Positions 9,755 through 18,582 of a DNA stretch of 64,000 nt are shown here, one piece after another. The position numbers and the translations under genes are program-made. A model generated the notes under the pieces. That model had not been told where the DNA came from. It ran no database searches and worked only from the letters and a program-made list of their open reading frames with translations. Origin of the DNA: Clostridium beijerinckii (GTDB lineage Bacteria; Bacillota; Clostridia; Clostridiales; Clostridiaceae); assembly GCA_003129525.1 (NCBI GenBank), contig CP029329.1, positions 62,001 through 126,000 of the forward strand. Direction: 5' to 3'. The first letter of the stretch is position 1. Each line of letters starts with the position of its first letter.

Positions 9755-9802
9755 TCATTTTCGGAGTAATCCCCAAATATTATTGTTAAAATCATTTCCC
9801 AT
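9755..9802 (-). CDS. Possible 15-residue peptide ORF
   Basis: A very short frame (MGNDFNNNIWGLLRK, then TGA) preceded by a strong ribosome site, AAAGAGGTGA, six bases upstream. Sequence downstream runs into the long hairpin at 9657-9731. It could be a leader peptide, the start of a decayed gene, or chance. Asn/Gly-rich small proteins beginning MGNDF are familiar in clostridia, but this one is too short to assign. Confidence 0.3.
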   Translation of the reverse strand: MGNDFNNNIWGLLRK

Positions 9803-9923
9803 GAGAATCACCTCTTTCGGTATTATTGTGTGCAGTATTGAATTAAATATACATGTTTTTTATATATAATTTAATATTTAATTTTGCTTATTTTTTATTG
9901 TTGGATTAATCTCTGTTTATATT

Positions 9924-10985
9924 TTATATTAATATACGACTTAATGTTTCATCCTCATCAATAATTTTTTTAGCAAGAATCCTATTTTCTTCAATATGAA
10001 TATAAGTATATCTATTAGGTTTTATTGAAGGCGCAATGTCTACCGCTTTCTTAAAGTCTTCTTTTCTCATCTTTAAAGTTTTAACATATTCAAAAAAACC
10101 TGTTTCCTTTAATATCTTTGAAATTCTTTCAAATCTGTGATTTTGAACCTTAGACATAATATAGGTTGCCATTCCAACCTGTATACCATGAAGCTGTGGC
10201 GTTTCAAGGAATTTGTCTAAAGCATGAGAAATTAAATGTTCAGAGCCTGAAGCTGGTGAACTATCTCCTGCTATTTCCATTGATATACCATTTAAAGTTA
10301 ATGAATCTACTAATTCTTTTAAAAATAAATCATCCTTAATAGTTTCAAAGTCAGTTCTTACAAAACTATTTACTGCCTTTTTAGAAATCATAGTTGCAAA
10401 GTCATCAATAATTACCTTACCATTTTCCTCTTCAAATTTCCAATCATGTAAAGCAGTGATATTTGATACTAAATCTCCTATTCCAGAAAATATAAATTTC
10501 TCAGGAGCTCCTTTAATTACATCAATATCTATAATTATGCCATAAGGAGTTTTAGCAGGAAGAGACATACGTCTGCCATTTACTAAAAGTGATGCTCCAG
10601 GGCTCGAAAAACCGTCATTAGAAGTTGAAGTTGGAATGCTAATGAAAGGTAATTTTTTTAAAAGGCTCATATACTTTACTGCATCTATAGCTTTTCCACC
10701 ACCAACTCCAATTAGAGCCTCTACATCATTTGATATTTCAAAGGCCTTTATACTAATTTCCTCAAAATTTACATCTGATATAGTTTCTTTCTTTGAAATC
10801 TGAATATTGGCTTCTTTTAATGAGCTATCTATAGAAGCTCCAAATAAATCCTCTATACCTTCTCCGAAAAATATAGAAACCTTTTGAAACATAGCTTTTT
10901 TAATTAAATTCCCTACGTTATTAATATTTCCTTTTCCTACTTCAAGAATTGAAGGAATGGCTATTCTATGAGTTGAAGCCTTCAT
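9924..10985 (-). CDS. Glycerol-1-phosphate dehydrogenase-like, iron-dependent ADH family
   Basis: A 353-residue enzyme of the EgsA/AraM branch of the iron-containing alcohol dehydrogenase superfamily. It would reduce dihydroxyacetone phosphate, or a related sugar phosphate, with NAD(P)H. The nucleotide-binding glycine motif is ALIGVGGGKAIDAVKY; the following TSTSNDGFSSPGAS is characteristic of EgsA. Metal ligands are expected in SGSEHLISHALD and in the LHGIQVG histidine. The start at 10985 has AGGGGTG upstream; a GTG at 10994 is a weaker choice. A HAD phosphatase is encoded just upstream on the same strand, suggesting a shared phospho-metabolite. Bacterial members are known to make glycerol-1-phosphate (B. 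subtilis AraM). Confidence 0.85.
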   Translation of the reverse strand: MKASTHRIAIPSILEVGKGNINNVGNLIKKAMFQKVSIFFGEGIEDLFGASIDSSLKEANIQISKKETISDVNFEEISIKAFEISNDVEALIGVGGGKAIDAVKYMSLLKKLPFISIPTSTSNDGFSSPGASLLVNGRRMSLPAKTPYGIIIDIDVIKGAPEKFIFSGIGDLVSNITALHDWKFEEENGKVIIDDFATMISKKAVNSFVRTDFETIKDDLFLKELVDSLTLNGISMEIAGDSSPASGSEHLISHALDKFLETPQLHGIQVGMATYIMSKVQNHRFERISKILKETGFFEYVKTLKMRKEDFKKAVDIAPSIKPNRYTYIHIEENRILAKKIIDEDETLSRILI

Positions 10986-11090
10986 GTTTTTCACCCCTTA
11001 TAATATGTATTAAAGAAATAACAATTCACTATGTTACATATATTTTTTCTAACTCAAAACATATGTCGCATCTTTCACTGGTTATTCTCT

Positions 11091-11741
11091 TCATATGTCT
11101 AAATATTTTTCTAACTTATCCCAAATCTCTGAAAAGTTTTTAAATTCTATGAATTCTTTCTTTTCTTTTTTCAGAAGCTCAACTAACTCTCCCGTAGCAA
11201 AAATCACATCTGCTATTAATGCAGGCTTAAGATCCGGTTCACTGTCTCCAGCATAAAATATCTTTTTATAATTCTTTTTTAGCTTTTTAACTACAATTAA
11301 TTTGTCAATACCATAACGATCTGAATAAAATTCACTATTTTCGTCTAAATCAAAATAAATTCCATTATCCTTAAAAACACCCTTATTAGAGTAGACATCT
11401 ACTCCTTCTATATTATGCTTCTCAAATATCTTATTTATGTAATAACTTGTTCCAGCACTTACAACAATAAAATCTCCACCAGCATCCTTTACTTGTTTAA
11501 TGAATTCTTTAGCAGAAGGATCAAATGGAATGCTTAAAATGTCCTCATCTATCTCTGCTTCACTTCTTTTCACATTATTAAAAACATAGCTTAAATACTC
11601 TCTATCTTTTATTTCTCCATTTTTCCAAGATTTAAATAATGGTAAATATTCTTCTTTTAAGTAGGCTTCAGACATTATTTTATAAAAATCCTTTTTAGTA
11701 AGGGTTCCATCAAAATCAGATATAAATGCAAATTCTTTCAT
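11091..11741 (-). CDS. HAD-IB phosphatase, MtnX-like
   Basis: A 216-residue haloacid-dehalogenase phosphatase. Motif I is FISDFDGTLT, with nucleophile and acid/base aspartates. Motif II is the serine/threonine of IVVSAGTS, and motif III/IV is FYAGDSEPDLKPALIADV. The helical cap after motif I (MSEAYLKEEYLPLFKSWKNG) matches the MtnX and phosphoserine-phosphatase-like group. MtnX works in methionine salvage, but no other salvage gene is nearby, so the substrate stays open. It lies 106 bases upstream of the EgsA-like gene and may share its transcript. A ribosome site (GAGGAGGATAAT) precedes the ATG. Confidence 0.85.
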   Translation of the reverse strand: MKEFAFISDFDGTLTKKDFYKIMSEAYLKEEYLPLFKSWKNGEIKDREYLSYVFNNVKRSEAEIDEDILSIPFDPSAKEFIKQVKDAGGDFIVVSAGTSYYINKIFEKHNIEGVDVYSNKGVFKDNGIYFDLDENSEFYSDRYGIDKLIVVKKLKKNYKKIFYAGDSEPDLKPALIADVIFATGELVELLKKEKKEFIEFKNFSEIWDKLEKYLDI

Positions 11742-11760
11742 TATATTATCCTCCTCGTTG

Positions 11761-11820
11761 GTTAGGCATATAACAAACTAACAATTCAACATGCTAGTCT
11801 ATTTTTTCATATACCCCATT
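11761..11820. repeat. Degenerate MITE-like repeat, family 1
   Basis: TTAGGCATATAACAAACTAA at the left and CATATACCCCATT at the right resemble the ends of the full repeats at 30226 and 33786, but the match is weak. A similar weak piece lies at 10999-11040. Confidence 0.35.
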
Positions 11821-11904
11821 CTAAATTTAGCTTGCACAACTTTTTTAAAAGTATTACAAGAATAATACATATATGTAATCTTAATTTTCAATAAAAAACA
11901 TATG

Positions 11905-12216
11905 TTATTTTAAATCATTAACAACTTTGTTTATTTTATCAACGTTATTTATAGTTTCTTTCCACAATTCTTTTGAGGGAATTAAACTCTCTATTTCAGT
12001 ATAAGTTTCTTTTATTAATGGTATGTTAACAAGGTTTGTACTTTGAAGGGACATTAACACAAAATAACACACACCTACTATAGCAATTATTTTTATCATA
12101 CCACCTATTGCTTTTATTAAAATATAAAAAGCTACAATCCCAACTACTATTAAAAGTATAGTGTTCGTTGTTAGATGAATTGGGCTTTTGTTTATTAAGT
12201 CATTTATTTTTTCCAT
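11905..12216 (-). CDS. Small membrane protein of unknown function
   Basis: A 103-residue protein with one long hydrophobic region at about residues 18-60 (ILLIVVGIVAFYILIKAIGG, then IIAIVGVCYFVLMSL), probably two membrane helices with a GG turn. A soluble helical tail (ETYTEIESLIPSKELWKETI, then a Lys-rich end) follows. No family was recognised. A strong ribosome site (AAAGGAGGAACAA) precedes the start. It is followed by a different small membrane protein gene 250 bases upstream, a PspC homologue, so an envelope role is possible but unproven. Confidence 0.7.
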   Translation of the reverse strand: MEKINDLINKSPIHLTTNTILLIVVGIVAFYILIKAIGGMIKIIAIVGVCYFVLMSLQSTNLVNIPLIKETYTEIESLIPSKELWKETINNVDKINKVVNDLK

Positions 12217-12239
12217 TTGTTCCTCCTTTTATCTGATAG

Positions 12240-12345
12240 CTAGCAGCCGTAATACTCCCACTTCTTAGAGTTGGAGATAACGGCTGCACGCTCCTAGGTA
12301 AGTTCAACTAAGATTCAGATGAGGATAAAACCCCACCTGAATCAA
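12240..12345 (-). ncRNA. Structured intergenic element, two conserved-looking hairpins
   Basis: On the minus strand, GATTCAG...CTGAATC (12311-12343) is followed by TTAGTTGAACTTACCTAGG and a branched stem, GCAGCCGT...ACGGCTGC (12249-12288), enclosing inner CTCC/GGAG and ACTCT/AGAGT pairs. It ends just before the ribosome site of the small membrane protein gene. The arrangement looks like an intergenic element found repeatedly in solventogenic clostridia. That recollection is not checked here, and no riboswitch class was matched. Confidence 0.5.
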
Positions 12346-12419
12346 GTTTTACTTTATGGTACTACTAACTTTAATTACGTCCCCATTCCTAAGTATATTC
12401 TCTCTTTAATATACAATTA

Positions 12420-12450
12420 AAAATAAGCTTAAACTAATTAAGCTTATTTT
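12420..12450. terminator. Terminator after pspC
   Basis: AAATAAGCTTA and TAAGCTTATTT pair, with T-rich sequence on the minus-strand exit, 17 bases past the PspC stop codon. Confidence 0.82.
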
Positions 12451-12466
12451 GAGCTAGGGCTAATTG

Positions 12467-12655
12467 TTACATTGGTTCATTAGGAATAACTAATGCACAA
12501 ATTATATATAACAGTATTCCTGTGCCTCCACAAAGAATCAAGGCTATATATCCAATTCTTACCAATGTAGAATCAATTCCAAAATATTTAGCAAATCCGC
12601 CACATACGCCAGCTAGCTTTTTATCTTTTGAAGATAAGTATAATTTCTTTTCCAT
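12467..12655 (-). CDS. PspC domain membrane protein
   Basis: A 62-residue single-domain PspC protein. The family pattern is complete: KKLYLSSKDKKLAGVCGGFA, then YFGIDSTLVRIGYIALIL, and a glycine-containing membrane helix ending VIPNEP. PspC proteins sit in the cytoplasmic membrane and take part in envelope stress responses or act as toxin-like regulators in other bacteria. Here it is alone, without PspA or a LiaI partner. AAAGGGG precedes the ATG. Confidence 0.9.
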   Translation of the reverse strand: MEKKLYLSSKDKKLAGVCGGFAKYFGIDSTLVRIGYIALILCGGTGILLYIICALVIPNEPM

Positions 12656-12951
12656 AATAAAACCCCTTTTAATTATTAGTAAATATTACTTAATCACATA
12701 ACGGTTCTTGATTAAGATTATATCATTTAAAGTTTTTAATTAAAAGTCTTCATAACTCTTTCTACCTATATCTCATTTTTTTGACTAGTTATACCTCTAC
12801 ACATAAAAATTCTATAATTTACAAAATATATAAATATAAGCTATCCTATTTTTATCAAGTACCACTTTTATAATTAATATCAAATAAAACTTAATTTAGA
12901 GAGGGATGTGGTACGCATTGAGTGTTATAAAAATATTTTTGACCATAAAAA
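12656..12951. other. Intergenic region, no gene seen
   Basis: AT-rich sequence holding the presumed pspC promoter. No coding frame, repeat or hairpin was identified. Confidence 0.45.
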
Positions 12952-12988
12952 TAGGAATAATTTATGGATGTTCCATAAACTATTCCTA
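12952..12988 (-). terminator. Terminator of the L,D-transpeptidase gene
   Basis: TAGGAATAATTTATGG pairs with CCATAAACTATTCCTA, and the minus strand exits into ATTTTTATGG. Confidence 0.75.
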
Positions 12989-13125
12989 TACCTTTGCATA
13001 CTAAAATTTTAATTATATATTTTTTACTAAAAGTTCTCTTCTATCAGTTTAAATATTCCCTATCTGCAACCTAATATCAATCTGTATCTGCTTTTCATAT
13101 AACATTTTCTCTCTTCTTATATAAA

Positions 13126-14514
13126 TCACTCATAATAACAAACAATCGGAGTACTTGACTCAATATTATTAAATATTGTATATGCTAAATCATAAGGTGC
13201 ATTTACGCAACCATGAGATCCATTTGTTATATATATCTCTTTGCCAAACTCTGTTCTCCAACTTGCATCATGAATTCCTATATTGCCATTGAAAGGCATC
13301 CAATAGTTAACTGGTGAGGTGTAGTCTTCACCTTTTAAAGTTGCATTTTTTTCTTTGTAATTTAAAATATAAGTCCCTGCTGGTGTTAAAGTATTAGTGC
13401 TTAAATTCCCAGTAACAACATCTCCTTCTACAACAAGAGATCCATTTTTATAAAACCATAAATGTTGTTTAGTCATATTAATTTCCACATATGTGTTCCC
13501 AATATCATTACTATCACTAGATTTTGCAGTTTGTGAATATTCTGGTTCCTTTGTTACATCTTGTCCATTCTTCACGATTTCGATTAATTTTTTAGCTTCT
13601 TTAGACTTATCAACAATCCAGCCATAATTACCACCGCTGACTTGTATTGTTTTTTTAGAAGTTGCAAGAAAATCTCTTGTATTACCAAATGTATTAAAAA
13701 CACTAGATATTTTATATACATCCTTATTAACTTTTTCTTCATCAAAGGTAATTCTCATATCTTCGCTAACGACAAGCCAATTATGTATTGTAGATCCATC
13801 TATAACTTTTGTCTTATCACCAGACTTATATGTAATTTTTAAAGCTATATATTTATCAAGAAGATTTTTGCCATCAATAACTTCTTGTGACTCAGAAGTA
13901 TATTTAGGATTTTCATAACAATTGTTTGATTCTAAATTTAATTTTGGCTCCGAATTAAGAATTGCATTTACGATGCTATCATATAGAGCATCTTTAATTA
14001 TCTTATTGCCATCAATTTCATTTATAATTTCATAGCCATTCTCTGTGTATTTTAAACTAGCATTTTTAGGGTTAATTATTTCACTACTATTTAAGCAAGA
14101 AAGGTTATCAAAACATTGATTTAATAATTCTTCATCATATGTCAATACTTGAGACATTTCAGAATTATTTTTATTAAAAAGTGCTGAAATCCATGTAAAA
14201 GAATTTTGGCTCTCCTTCAATTCTTTAATTTTGTCCCCATCATATTTCAATCCAATATCGCTTGCCTTAATTTGTTCTGTTGTATCTCCTCGTTCCTCTA
14301 ATTCCAATGTATATGAATCTATTTCAGATGATAGTTCTTTTTCTACTTCTCCTACAGTCTTACCAGTAACATTAATACCATTAATTACAGACCCAAAGTA
14401 AAAATTATTTTTAAAATACATTGTCACACTTAAATATATAATAATTAAAGCACAAAGAGAAATCATAATCCCTGGTAAAATTTTACTACGTTTATCGCTT
14501 CTTTTTTTTCTCAT
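13126..14514 (-). CDS. L,D-transpeptidase (YkuD) with peptidoglycan-binding domain
   Basis: A 462-residue cell-wall enzyme that makes 3-3 cross-links or attaches proteins to peptidoglycan. The N terminus is basic with one membrane helix (residues about 12-33), so the protein is anchored with its catalytic part outside. The middle (residues about 60-300) resembles the two-copy PG_binding_4 region, with GKTVGEVEKEL. The C-terminal YkuD domain carries IGIHDASW and the active-site motif SHGCVN, with catalytic cysteine 436. Its length and domain order match other clostridial YkuD enzymes. It is monocistronic, with terminators on both sides. Confidence 0.92.
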   Translation of the reverse strand: MRKKRSDKRSKILPGIMISLCALIIIYLSVTMYFKNNFYFGSVINGINVTGKTVGEVEKELSSEIDSYTLELEERGDTTEQIKASDIGLKYDGDKIKELKESQNSFTWISALFNKNNSEMSQVLTYDEELLNQCFDNLSCLNSSEIINPKNASLKYTENGYEIINEIDGNKIIKDALYDSIVNAILNSEPKLNLESNNCYENPKYTSESQEVIDGKNLLDKYIALKITYKSGDKTKVIDGSTIHNWLVVSEDMRITFDEEKVNKDVYKISSVFNTFGNTRDFLATSKKTIQVSGGNYGWIVDKSKEAKKLIEIVKNGQDVTKEPEYSQTAKSSDSNDIGNTYVEINMTKQHLWFYKNGSLVVEGDVVTGNLSTNTLTPAGTYILNYKEKNATLKGEDYTSPVNYWMPFNGNIGIHDASWRTEFGKEIYITNGSHGCVNAPYDLAYTIFNNIESSTPIVCYYE

Positions 14515-14580
14515 TATAATTACTCCCTTCTTATATTATTATACTAAAAAATCACACTTAATAATATATCCTTTCTCAAA

Positions 14581-14625
14581 AAACACATTCAAGATTAAAA
14601 TAAAATTTTTATCTTGAATGTGTTT
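14581..14625. terminator. Bidirectional-looking terminator
   Basis: AAACACATTCAAGAT and ATCTTGAATGTGTTT form a perfect 15-bp stem just past the amine oxidase stop codon on the minus strand. T-rich sequence is on both sides. Confidence 0.88.
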
Positions 14626-14627
14626 TT

Positions 14628-16352
14628 TCATATACTCTTACAATACTGTGCTATATCATTGGCAGCTTTCATTGCACTATTCACTGCTCCTTCTATCCAC
14701 CCATGCGTTAATGAAATGTGCTCTCCCGCAAAATATACTCTATTATCATACTCTGGTTTTGCCATTACATATGAAAATAAATTCTGTTGCTGTGGCATAA
14801 AATAGCAAAATGCTCCGTAAAATCCTTTTTCACGATTCCAATCAACAGTTATATAATCCTCCACTACTGAATCAAGATATCCCTTTTGAAGACCATGAAC
14901 CGCCTCAACCTGTCTCTTTATCTCTTTGAAACGCATTTTATCATCTAAATTTCCTAAACGTATTGCATCCTGACCTAAATTATAGGATGCTAAAATAACT
15001 CCAGGTTCATCATATAAATTATGATTTCCTTTAACAGAAACCTTTTTACTTTTTATTTGACTATTATTAATACTACTACGATCATCAGGATACCATATGG
15101 TTTGAATTGGTAAATCTGTACTGGAACCGCCTCCTATTATTCTTTCATTTTCATCTCCCTTTTCCCAAAAACGCTCATTACACATAAAAGCAGTTTTTTG
15201 GGATGATGTATAATTAACTTCCTTTATAGCTTGCATTTTTTCAGGGCTAAACATAGGATATACAGTTATATTTCTAAGACTAGAAAAAGGAACTGCACAA
15301 ATAATAAAATCAAAGTTTTTTCTTGAAATTTTTAAAGACTTTTCGTTTTTATATTCAAGTGTAATTCTATTAGTTGAATCTTCTCTATATATACCAGTTA
15401 CTGTTTTTCCATTTTTCCAAGATACTTTTCCTAACTCCTGTTCTTTAATATTAGAATATTCTTTAGGTTTTTTCGACATTAAAGAATAATAAAAGGAAAG
15501 TGGTAAATTAACTGTGCCTCCATCTATTTCATACCTATAAGCATAATCTACAGTATATTCTTCCTGTAAGTTTTCATAATAACTATTATAATAAAAAGCT
15601 CCCAGGAAAGGTGCAACACTTGATAGTAACTCTATAGCACCCTCACTTAACCCCATTTTTCCAAGCACCTTTCTTACATCAAGACTACCTAAGTATTGAA
15701 TTATCGTAGAGTATTCTTCTTTAATCTGTAAAATTTCTTTTCTTATAGATGGTTCTATCTTTAGTAGATTGCTTCCTAATGCATCATAAATTAGTTTTTG
15801 CCATGGAGTGTTTCTTTCATTTTGAGTTAAATTAAATTCCGGATAAATTTTTTCCATTACACTTTTACCTTGAGAATCATTTCTTGCACGTTTATTTCTT
15901 ACATAAATAAATGCATTTTCATTATTTTGAATAAAAGGATTTGTTTTTAAACCAAAGGTGTTAATGTAGTGCCATGTAGTTTCATGATCTGCAGGTATAC
16001 GCATAGCCCCAAGCTCGCCATAAAGTCTTTTATCCTTATCAAAATAATGAGTATAAACCCTACCACCAATACGGTTTTCCTGCATTTCAAAGATAGTAAT
16101 ATCAAATCCAAGTTTTCTGAGTTCAAAAGCAGACGATAATCCTGCAAGGCCTCCTCCTATTATCCCAACCTTAATTCCTTTACAGCTTCCCGGGCGTCTA
16201 ATTGTTGTAATATCCTTCGGCGGACTAAGCAGTTCTAATAAATTTTCATAATCTTCAATACGGTTTGCTTCTTCTAAAGTCATTTTTAACATTTTATGTC
16301 TTTCTTCATCAGTTGGATTACTTGGCTGTATATATTTAACATCCGTAGCCAA
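14628..16352 (-). CDS. Flavin-containing amine oxidase
   Basis: A 574-residue FAD enzyme of the monoamine / L-amino-acid oxidase family. The dinucleotide-binding motif GGGLAG is at residues 66-71 within VGIIGGGLAGLSSAFEL, followed by the RIGGRVYTH motif. The C-terminal FAD motif is VYFAGEHISLTHGWIEGAVN. The leading 60 residues are a helical extension also seen in bacterial L-amino-acid oxidases. It would oxidise an amine or amino acid to the imine with hydrogen peroxide, which is unusual in an anaerobe. The upstream genes encode an HTH regulator and an amino-acid-type binding protein, so amino-acid use is a reasonable but inferred role. Confidence 0.9.
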   Translation of the reverse strand: MATDVKYIQPSNPTDEERHKMLKMTLEEANRIEDYENLLELLSPPKDITTIRRPGSCKGIKVGIIGGGLAGLSSAFELRKLGFDITIFEMQENRIGGRVYTHYFDKDKRLYGELGAMRIPADHETTWHYINTFGLKTNPFIQNNENAFIYVRNKRARNDSQGKSVMEKIYPEFNLTQNERNTPWQKLIYDALGSNLLKIEPSIRKEILQIKEEYSTIIQYLGSLDVRKVLGKMGLSEGAIELLSSVAPFLGAFYYNSYYENLQEEYTVDYAYRYEIDGGTVNLPLSFYYSLMSKKPKEYSNIKEQELGKVSWKNGKTVTGIYREDSTNRITLEYKNEKSLKISRKNFDFIICAVPFSSLRNITVYPMFSPEKMQAIKEVNYTSSQKTAFMCNERFWEKGDENERIIGGGSSTDLPIQTIWYPDDRSSINNSQIKSKKVSVKGNHNLYDEPGVILASYNLGQDAIRLGNLDDKMRFKEIKRQVEAVHGLQKGYLDSVVEDYITVDWNREKGFYGAFCYFMPQQQNLFSYVMAKPEYDNRVYFAGEHISLTHGWIEGAVNSAMKAANDIAQYCKSI

Positions 16353-16476
16353 ATGGATTCAACTCCTCTTGAATTATATACTTATAAAACATACTTTTGT
16401 TCTGGTATTTTCTCCCATGTACTCTATATAACAAAATTTTAATTTTACAATTAAGTATATTATTCAGCTTATAACA

Positions 16477-16501
16477 AAAGACCAGCAAAATGTTGGTCTT
16501 T
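16477..16501 (-). terminator. Terminator after the DUF2087 regulator
   Basis: AAAGACCAGC and GTTGGTCTTT pair with one wobble. The minus strand exits into TTGTTATAAG. Confidence 0.68.
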
Positions 16502-16578
16502 GAATACTATAATTATTTCTACAAAAAGCATGCTTACAGTAAAATATATTGCTACTATACTATTGTTTTTTATTAAAT

Positions 16579-17349
16579 CTACTCTTTCACCCAATAACTA
16601 CTACAATCATTTGATCTTTCAATAAATCCATATTCTATTAAAGCTCTTCTTATAGTTGCATAATCCTCATATATTCTCTTCAGAATCTTATTAATATCTT
16701 TTTCAGAATAGATTTTATCTTTAGAAAAATTCTTAGCTATTTCTTCTAATACAATAATCTTTTTCTTTTCTTTAGCCGGATAATTCTTCAACCCTTTGTT
16801 CTCATCCATATAATTTTTAATCACATCATTTTTTTCTTTATCAGTTATATTATATCTGTCATCTAAAGTAGTTGCTGTTTTATGAGCATCACATATAATT
16901 TCCTTTTCCAACTTATTAATCTTCTTATTTGTATCTTTTGAAAGCAAATCCATCATGGCTAGAAATAGTTTTGCTTGTTTTTCTTTTTCTCTTAACTTAT
17001 AACGGTGATTTCTAATAGTTGATGCAGCAACTCCAAGCTTTACTGCAACTTCTTTATCAGATAATCCTTGAGATATTAATGTTATTAACTCTCTTTGAAC
17101 ATCTGATACTCCTGTAAAAGCTGAATTCATACCGAGTAGATATTCAAGCATCGAACTATGCTTTTCCTCAATATGAATTTCCGTTGCTCTTCTTGCATCA
17201 TACAATTCTGATTTTATTTCATATATACGTCCCTTTTGAAATGTTTCTTCACAAACTATACATTTATACTCCTCATCAGTTTCTATATAACCCTTTTTGA
17301 CTTCATCTATTGTTGCACTCCAAAATAATTCAATTGATTTTATATCCAT
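16579..17349 (-). CDS. HTH regulator with zinc-finger-like N terminus and DUF2087 C terminus
   Basis: About 256 residues in three parts. The first holds CIVCEETF and, further on, HIEEKH, a Cys-x2-Cys plus two-His arrangement that could bind zinc. The second is a LuxR/sigma-4-like helix-turn-helix (SDKEVAVKLGVAASTIRNHRYKLREKEK). The C-terminal 80 residues (NYPAKEKKKIIVLEEIA through DYATIRRALIEYGFIER) match DUF2087, which is found on its own or fused to regulators. The ATG at 17349 suits the GAAAGGA site; a TTG lies nine bases further up. It probably regulates neighbouring amine or amino-acid genes. No ligand is evident. Confidence 0.82.
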   Translation of the reverse strand: MDIKSIELFWSATIDEVKKGYIETDEEYKCIVCEETFQKGRIYEIKSELYDARRATEIHIEEKHSSMLEYLLGMNSAFTGVSDVQRELITLISQGLSDKEVAVKLGVAASTIRNHRYKLREKEKQAKLFLAMMDLLSKDTNKKINKLEKEIICDAHKTATTLDDRYNITDKEKNDVIKNYMDENKGLKNYPAKEKKKIIVLEEIAKNFSKDKIYSEKDINKILKRIYEDYATIRRALIEYGFIERSNDCSSYWVKE

Positions 17350-17485
17350 AAGACTCAAATCCTTTCAATATCAATATAATTCCTAACCTAATTATACTTA
17401 TTTTATATAATTTGTCTATATATTTATAAACTTTTTTATATTTTGTTTATCAAAACTACATACATGTATAATTGTGCACAATATA

Positions 17486-17512
17486 AAGACCAGCAAATAA
17501 TCTGCTGGTCTT
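17486..17512. terminator. Hairpin in the regulator upstream region
   Basis: AAGACCAGCA and TGCTGGTCTT pair around AATAATC. The same GACCAGC core also forms the hairpin at 16477-16501, so the two flank the regulator gene like related copies. Confidence 0.6.
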
Positions 17513-17526
17513 GTTTCTTAATAAAA

Positions 17527-17575
17527 GAAATTAGATATTATATTACTCCATTAAAGCAATATAATATCTAATTTC
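17527..17575 (-). terminator. Terminator after the binding-protein gene
   Basis: GAAATTAGATATTATATT pairs with the mirrored arm ATATAATATCTAATTTC in a stem of about 17 bp. It sits 38 bases past the stop codon. Confidence 0.72.
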
Positions 17576-17612
17576 CATTTCTTTATTTTTCACATTCTAA
17601 TAATACCCCAAA

Positions 17613-18494
17613 TTATTCACCTGAAAGATGACCATCTTTCACTGAAACAAAATAATTTTCATCTAGCCCATATTTTTTAAGAATTTTTAGAATTGTTTTA
17701 TCAATTTTCATGTCATCAATTTGTTCATTCACTGCGTTTGCTAAAGTAGTATCACTTTTTCTAACAGCTGCAGCTATCATTCCAGGAGCTTCTGGTTCAT
17801 ATGGCTCTAATATCTTTAGATAAAAGCTCTTATTCTTTGATATAAGATATTCTGCAAGTATAGAATCAGTTATAGCTGCATCTATTTTGCCAGTATTTAC
17901 GGATGACAATAATTCAGATTGACTTTCAAATATTATTACGTCTTTTACTAAACCATCTTTTTGCCATTTTTGAGCTAGCTCTAAGAAAGCGGTTCCCTTT
18001 AATGCTCCTATTACTGCATTTTTTAAATCTTCTTTGAAAGCAATTCTTGAAACTTTAGGAACAATAATAGCTTCTGATTCTTTATACCATATATTTGTAA
18101 ATAGTGCCTCTTTTTTACGGTCATCTGTAACGTACATTCCACTTGTTATCATATCTATATCTTTATTATTATTTAATTCCACTAATAAATTATCAAATGG
18201 AACTTGTTTCATTTCAACTTTATTTATCCCAAGTCGCTTTGCAACTTCAACTATAATTTCTGCATCTATACCTGCAAACTTATTTGTTTTAGGATCTATA
18301 TATGCAAATGGTACATCATTTGATGAAGCAACAGTTAATACCCCTTTTTCTTTTATTGATTCTAATCTATCGGTTTTATTAACATTGTTTGATATCTCAG
18401 CATTACTAACTCCTGTACCAAGACTAATTATTATTACAATATAATTTATAACAATAATAATTAAAACCAATAATTTTTTGCATATTTTATGCAT
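17613..18494 (-). CDS. Amino-acid-type ABC substrate-binding protein (SBP family 3)
   Basis: A 293-residue exported protein. The signal sequence (MHKICKKLLVLIIIVINYIV, then a hydrophobic run ending GVSNA) has no lipobox cysteine at the cleavage site, so it may stay membrane-tethered or be released. The mature part shows the SBP_bac_3 pattern: KGVLTVASSNDVPFAY, FAGIDAEIIVEVAKRLG, and the DIDMITSGMYVTDDRKKEALFT motif. GKIDAAITDSILAEY is the hinge-proximal match. No ATPase or permease gene lies nearby. Terminators separate it from both neighbours, so it is an orphan, perhaps a sensor component. Confidence 0.88.
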   Translation of the reverse strand: MHKICKKLLVLIIIVINYIVIIISLGTGVSNAEISNNVNKTDRLESIKEKGVLTVASSNDVPFAYIDPKTNKFAGIDAEIIVEVAKRLGINKVEMKQVPFDNLLVELNNNKDIDMITSGMYVTDDRKKEALFTNIWYKESEAIIVPKVSRIAFKEDLKNAVIGALKGTAFLELAQKWQKDGLVKDVIIFESQSELLSSVNTGKIDAAITDSILAEYLISKNKSFYLKILEPYEPEAPGMIAAAVRKSDTTLANAVNEQIDDMKIDKTILKILKKYGLDENYFVSVKDGHLSGE

Positions 18495-18582
18495 CCAAAT
18501 TTCCTCTTTTCATAACTATTGTTTCTATAGATTATATTATAAAATAGAAACTTATTATTATTATCTTAATTTCAAATCTGAA

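Noticed and set aside
14614..14805. Plus-strand frames opposite the amine oxidase C terminus
   Set aside because: They are antisense shadows of the conserved FAD motif region and have no ribosome site.
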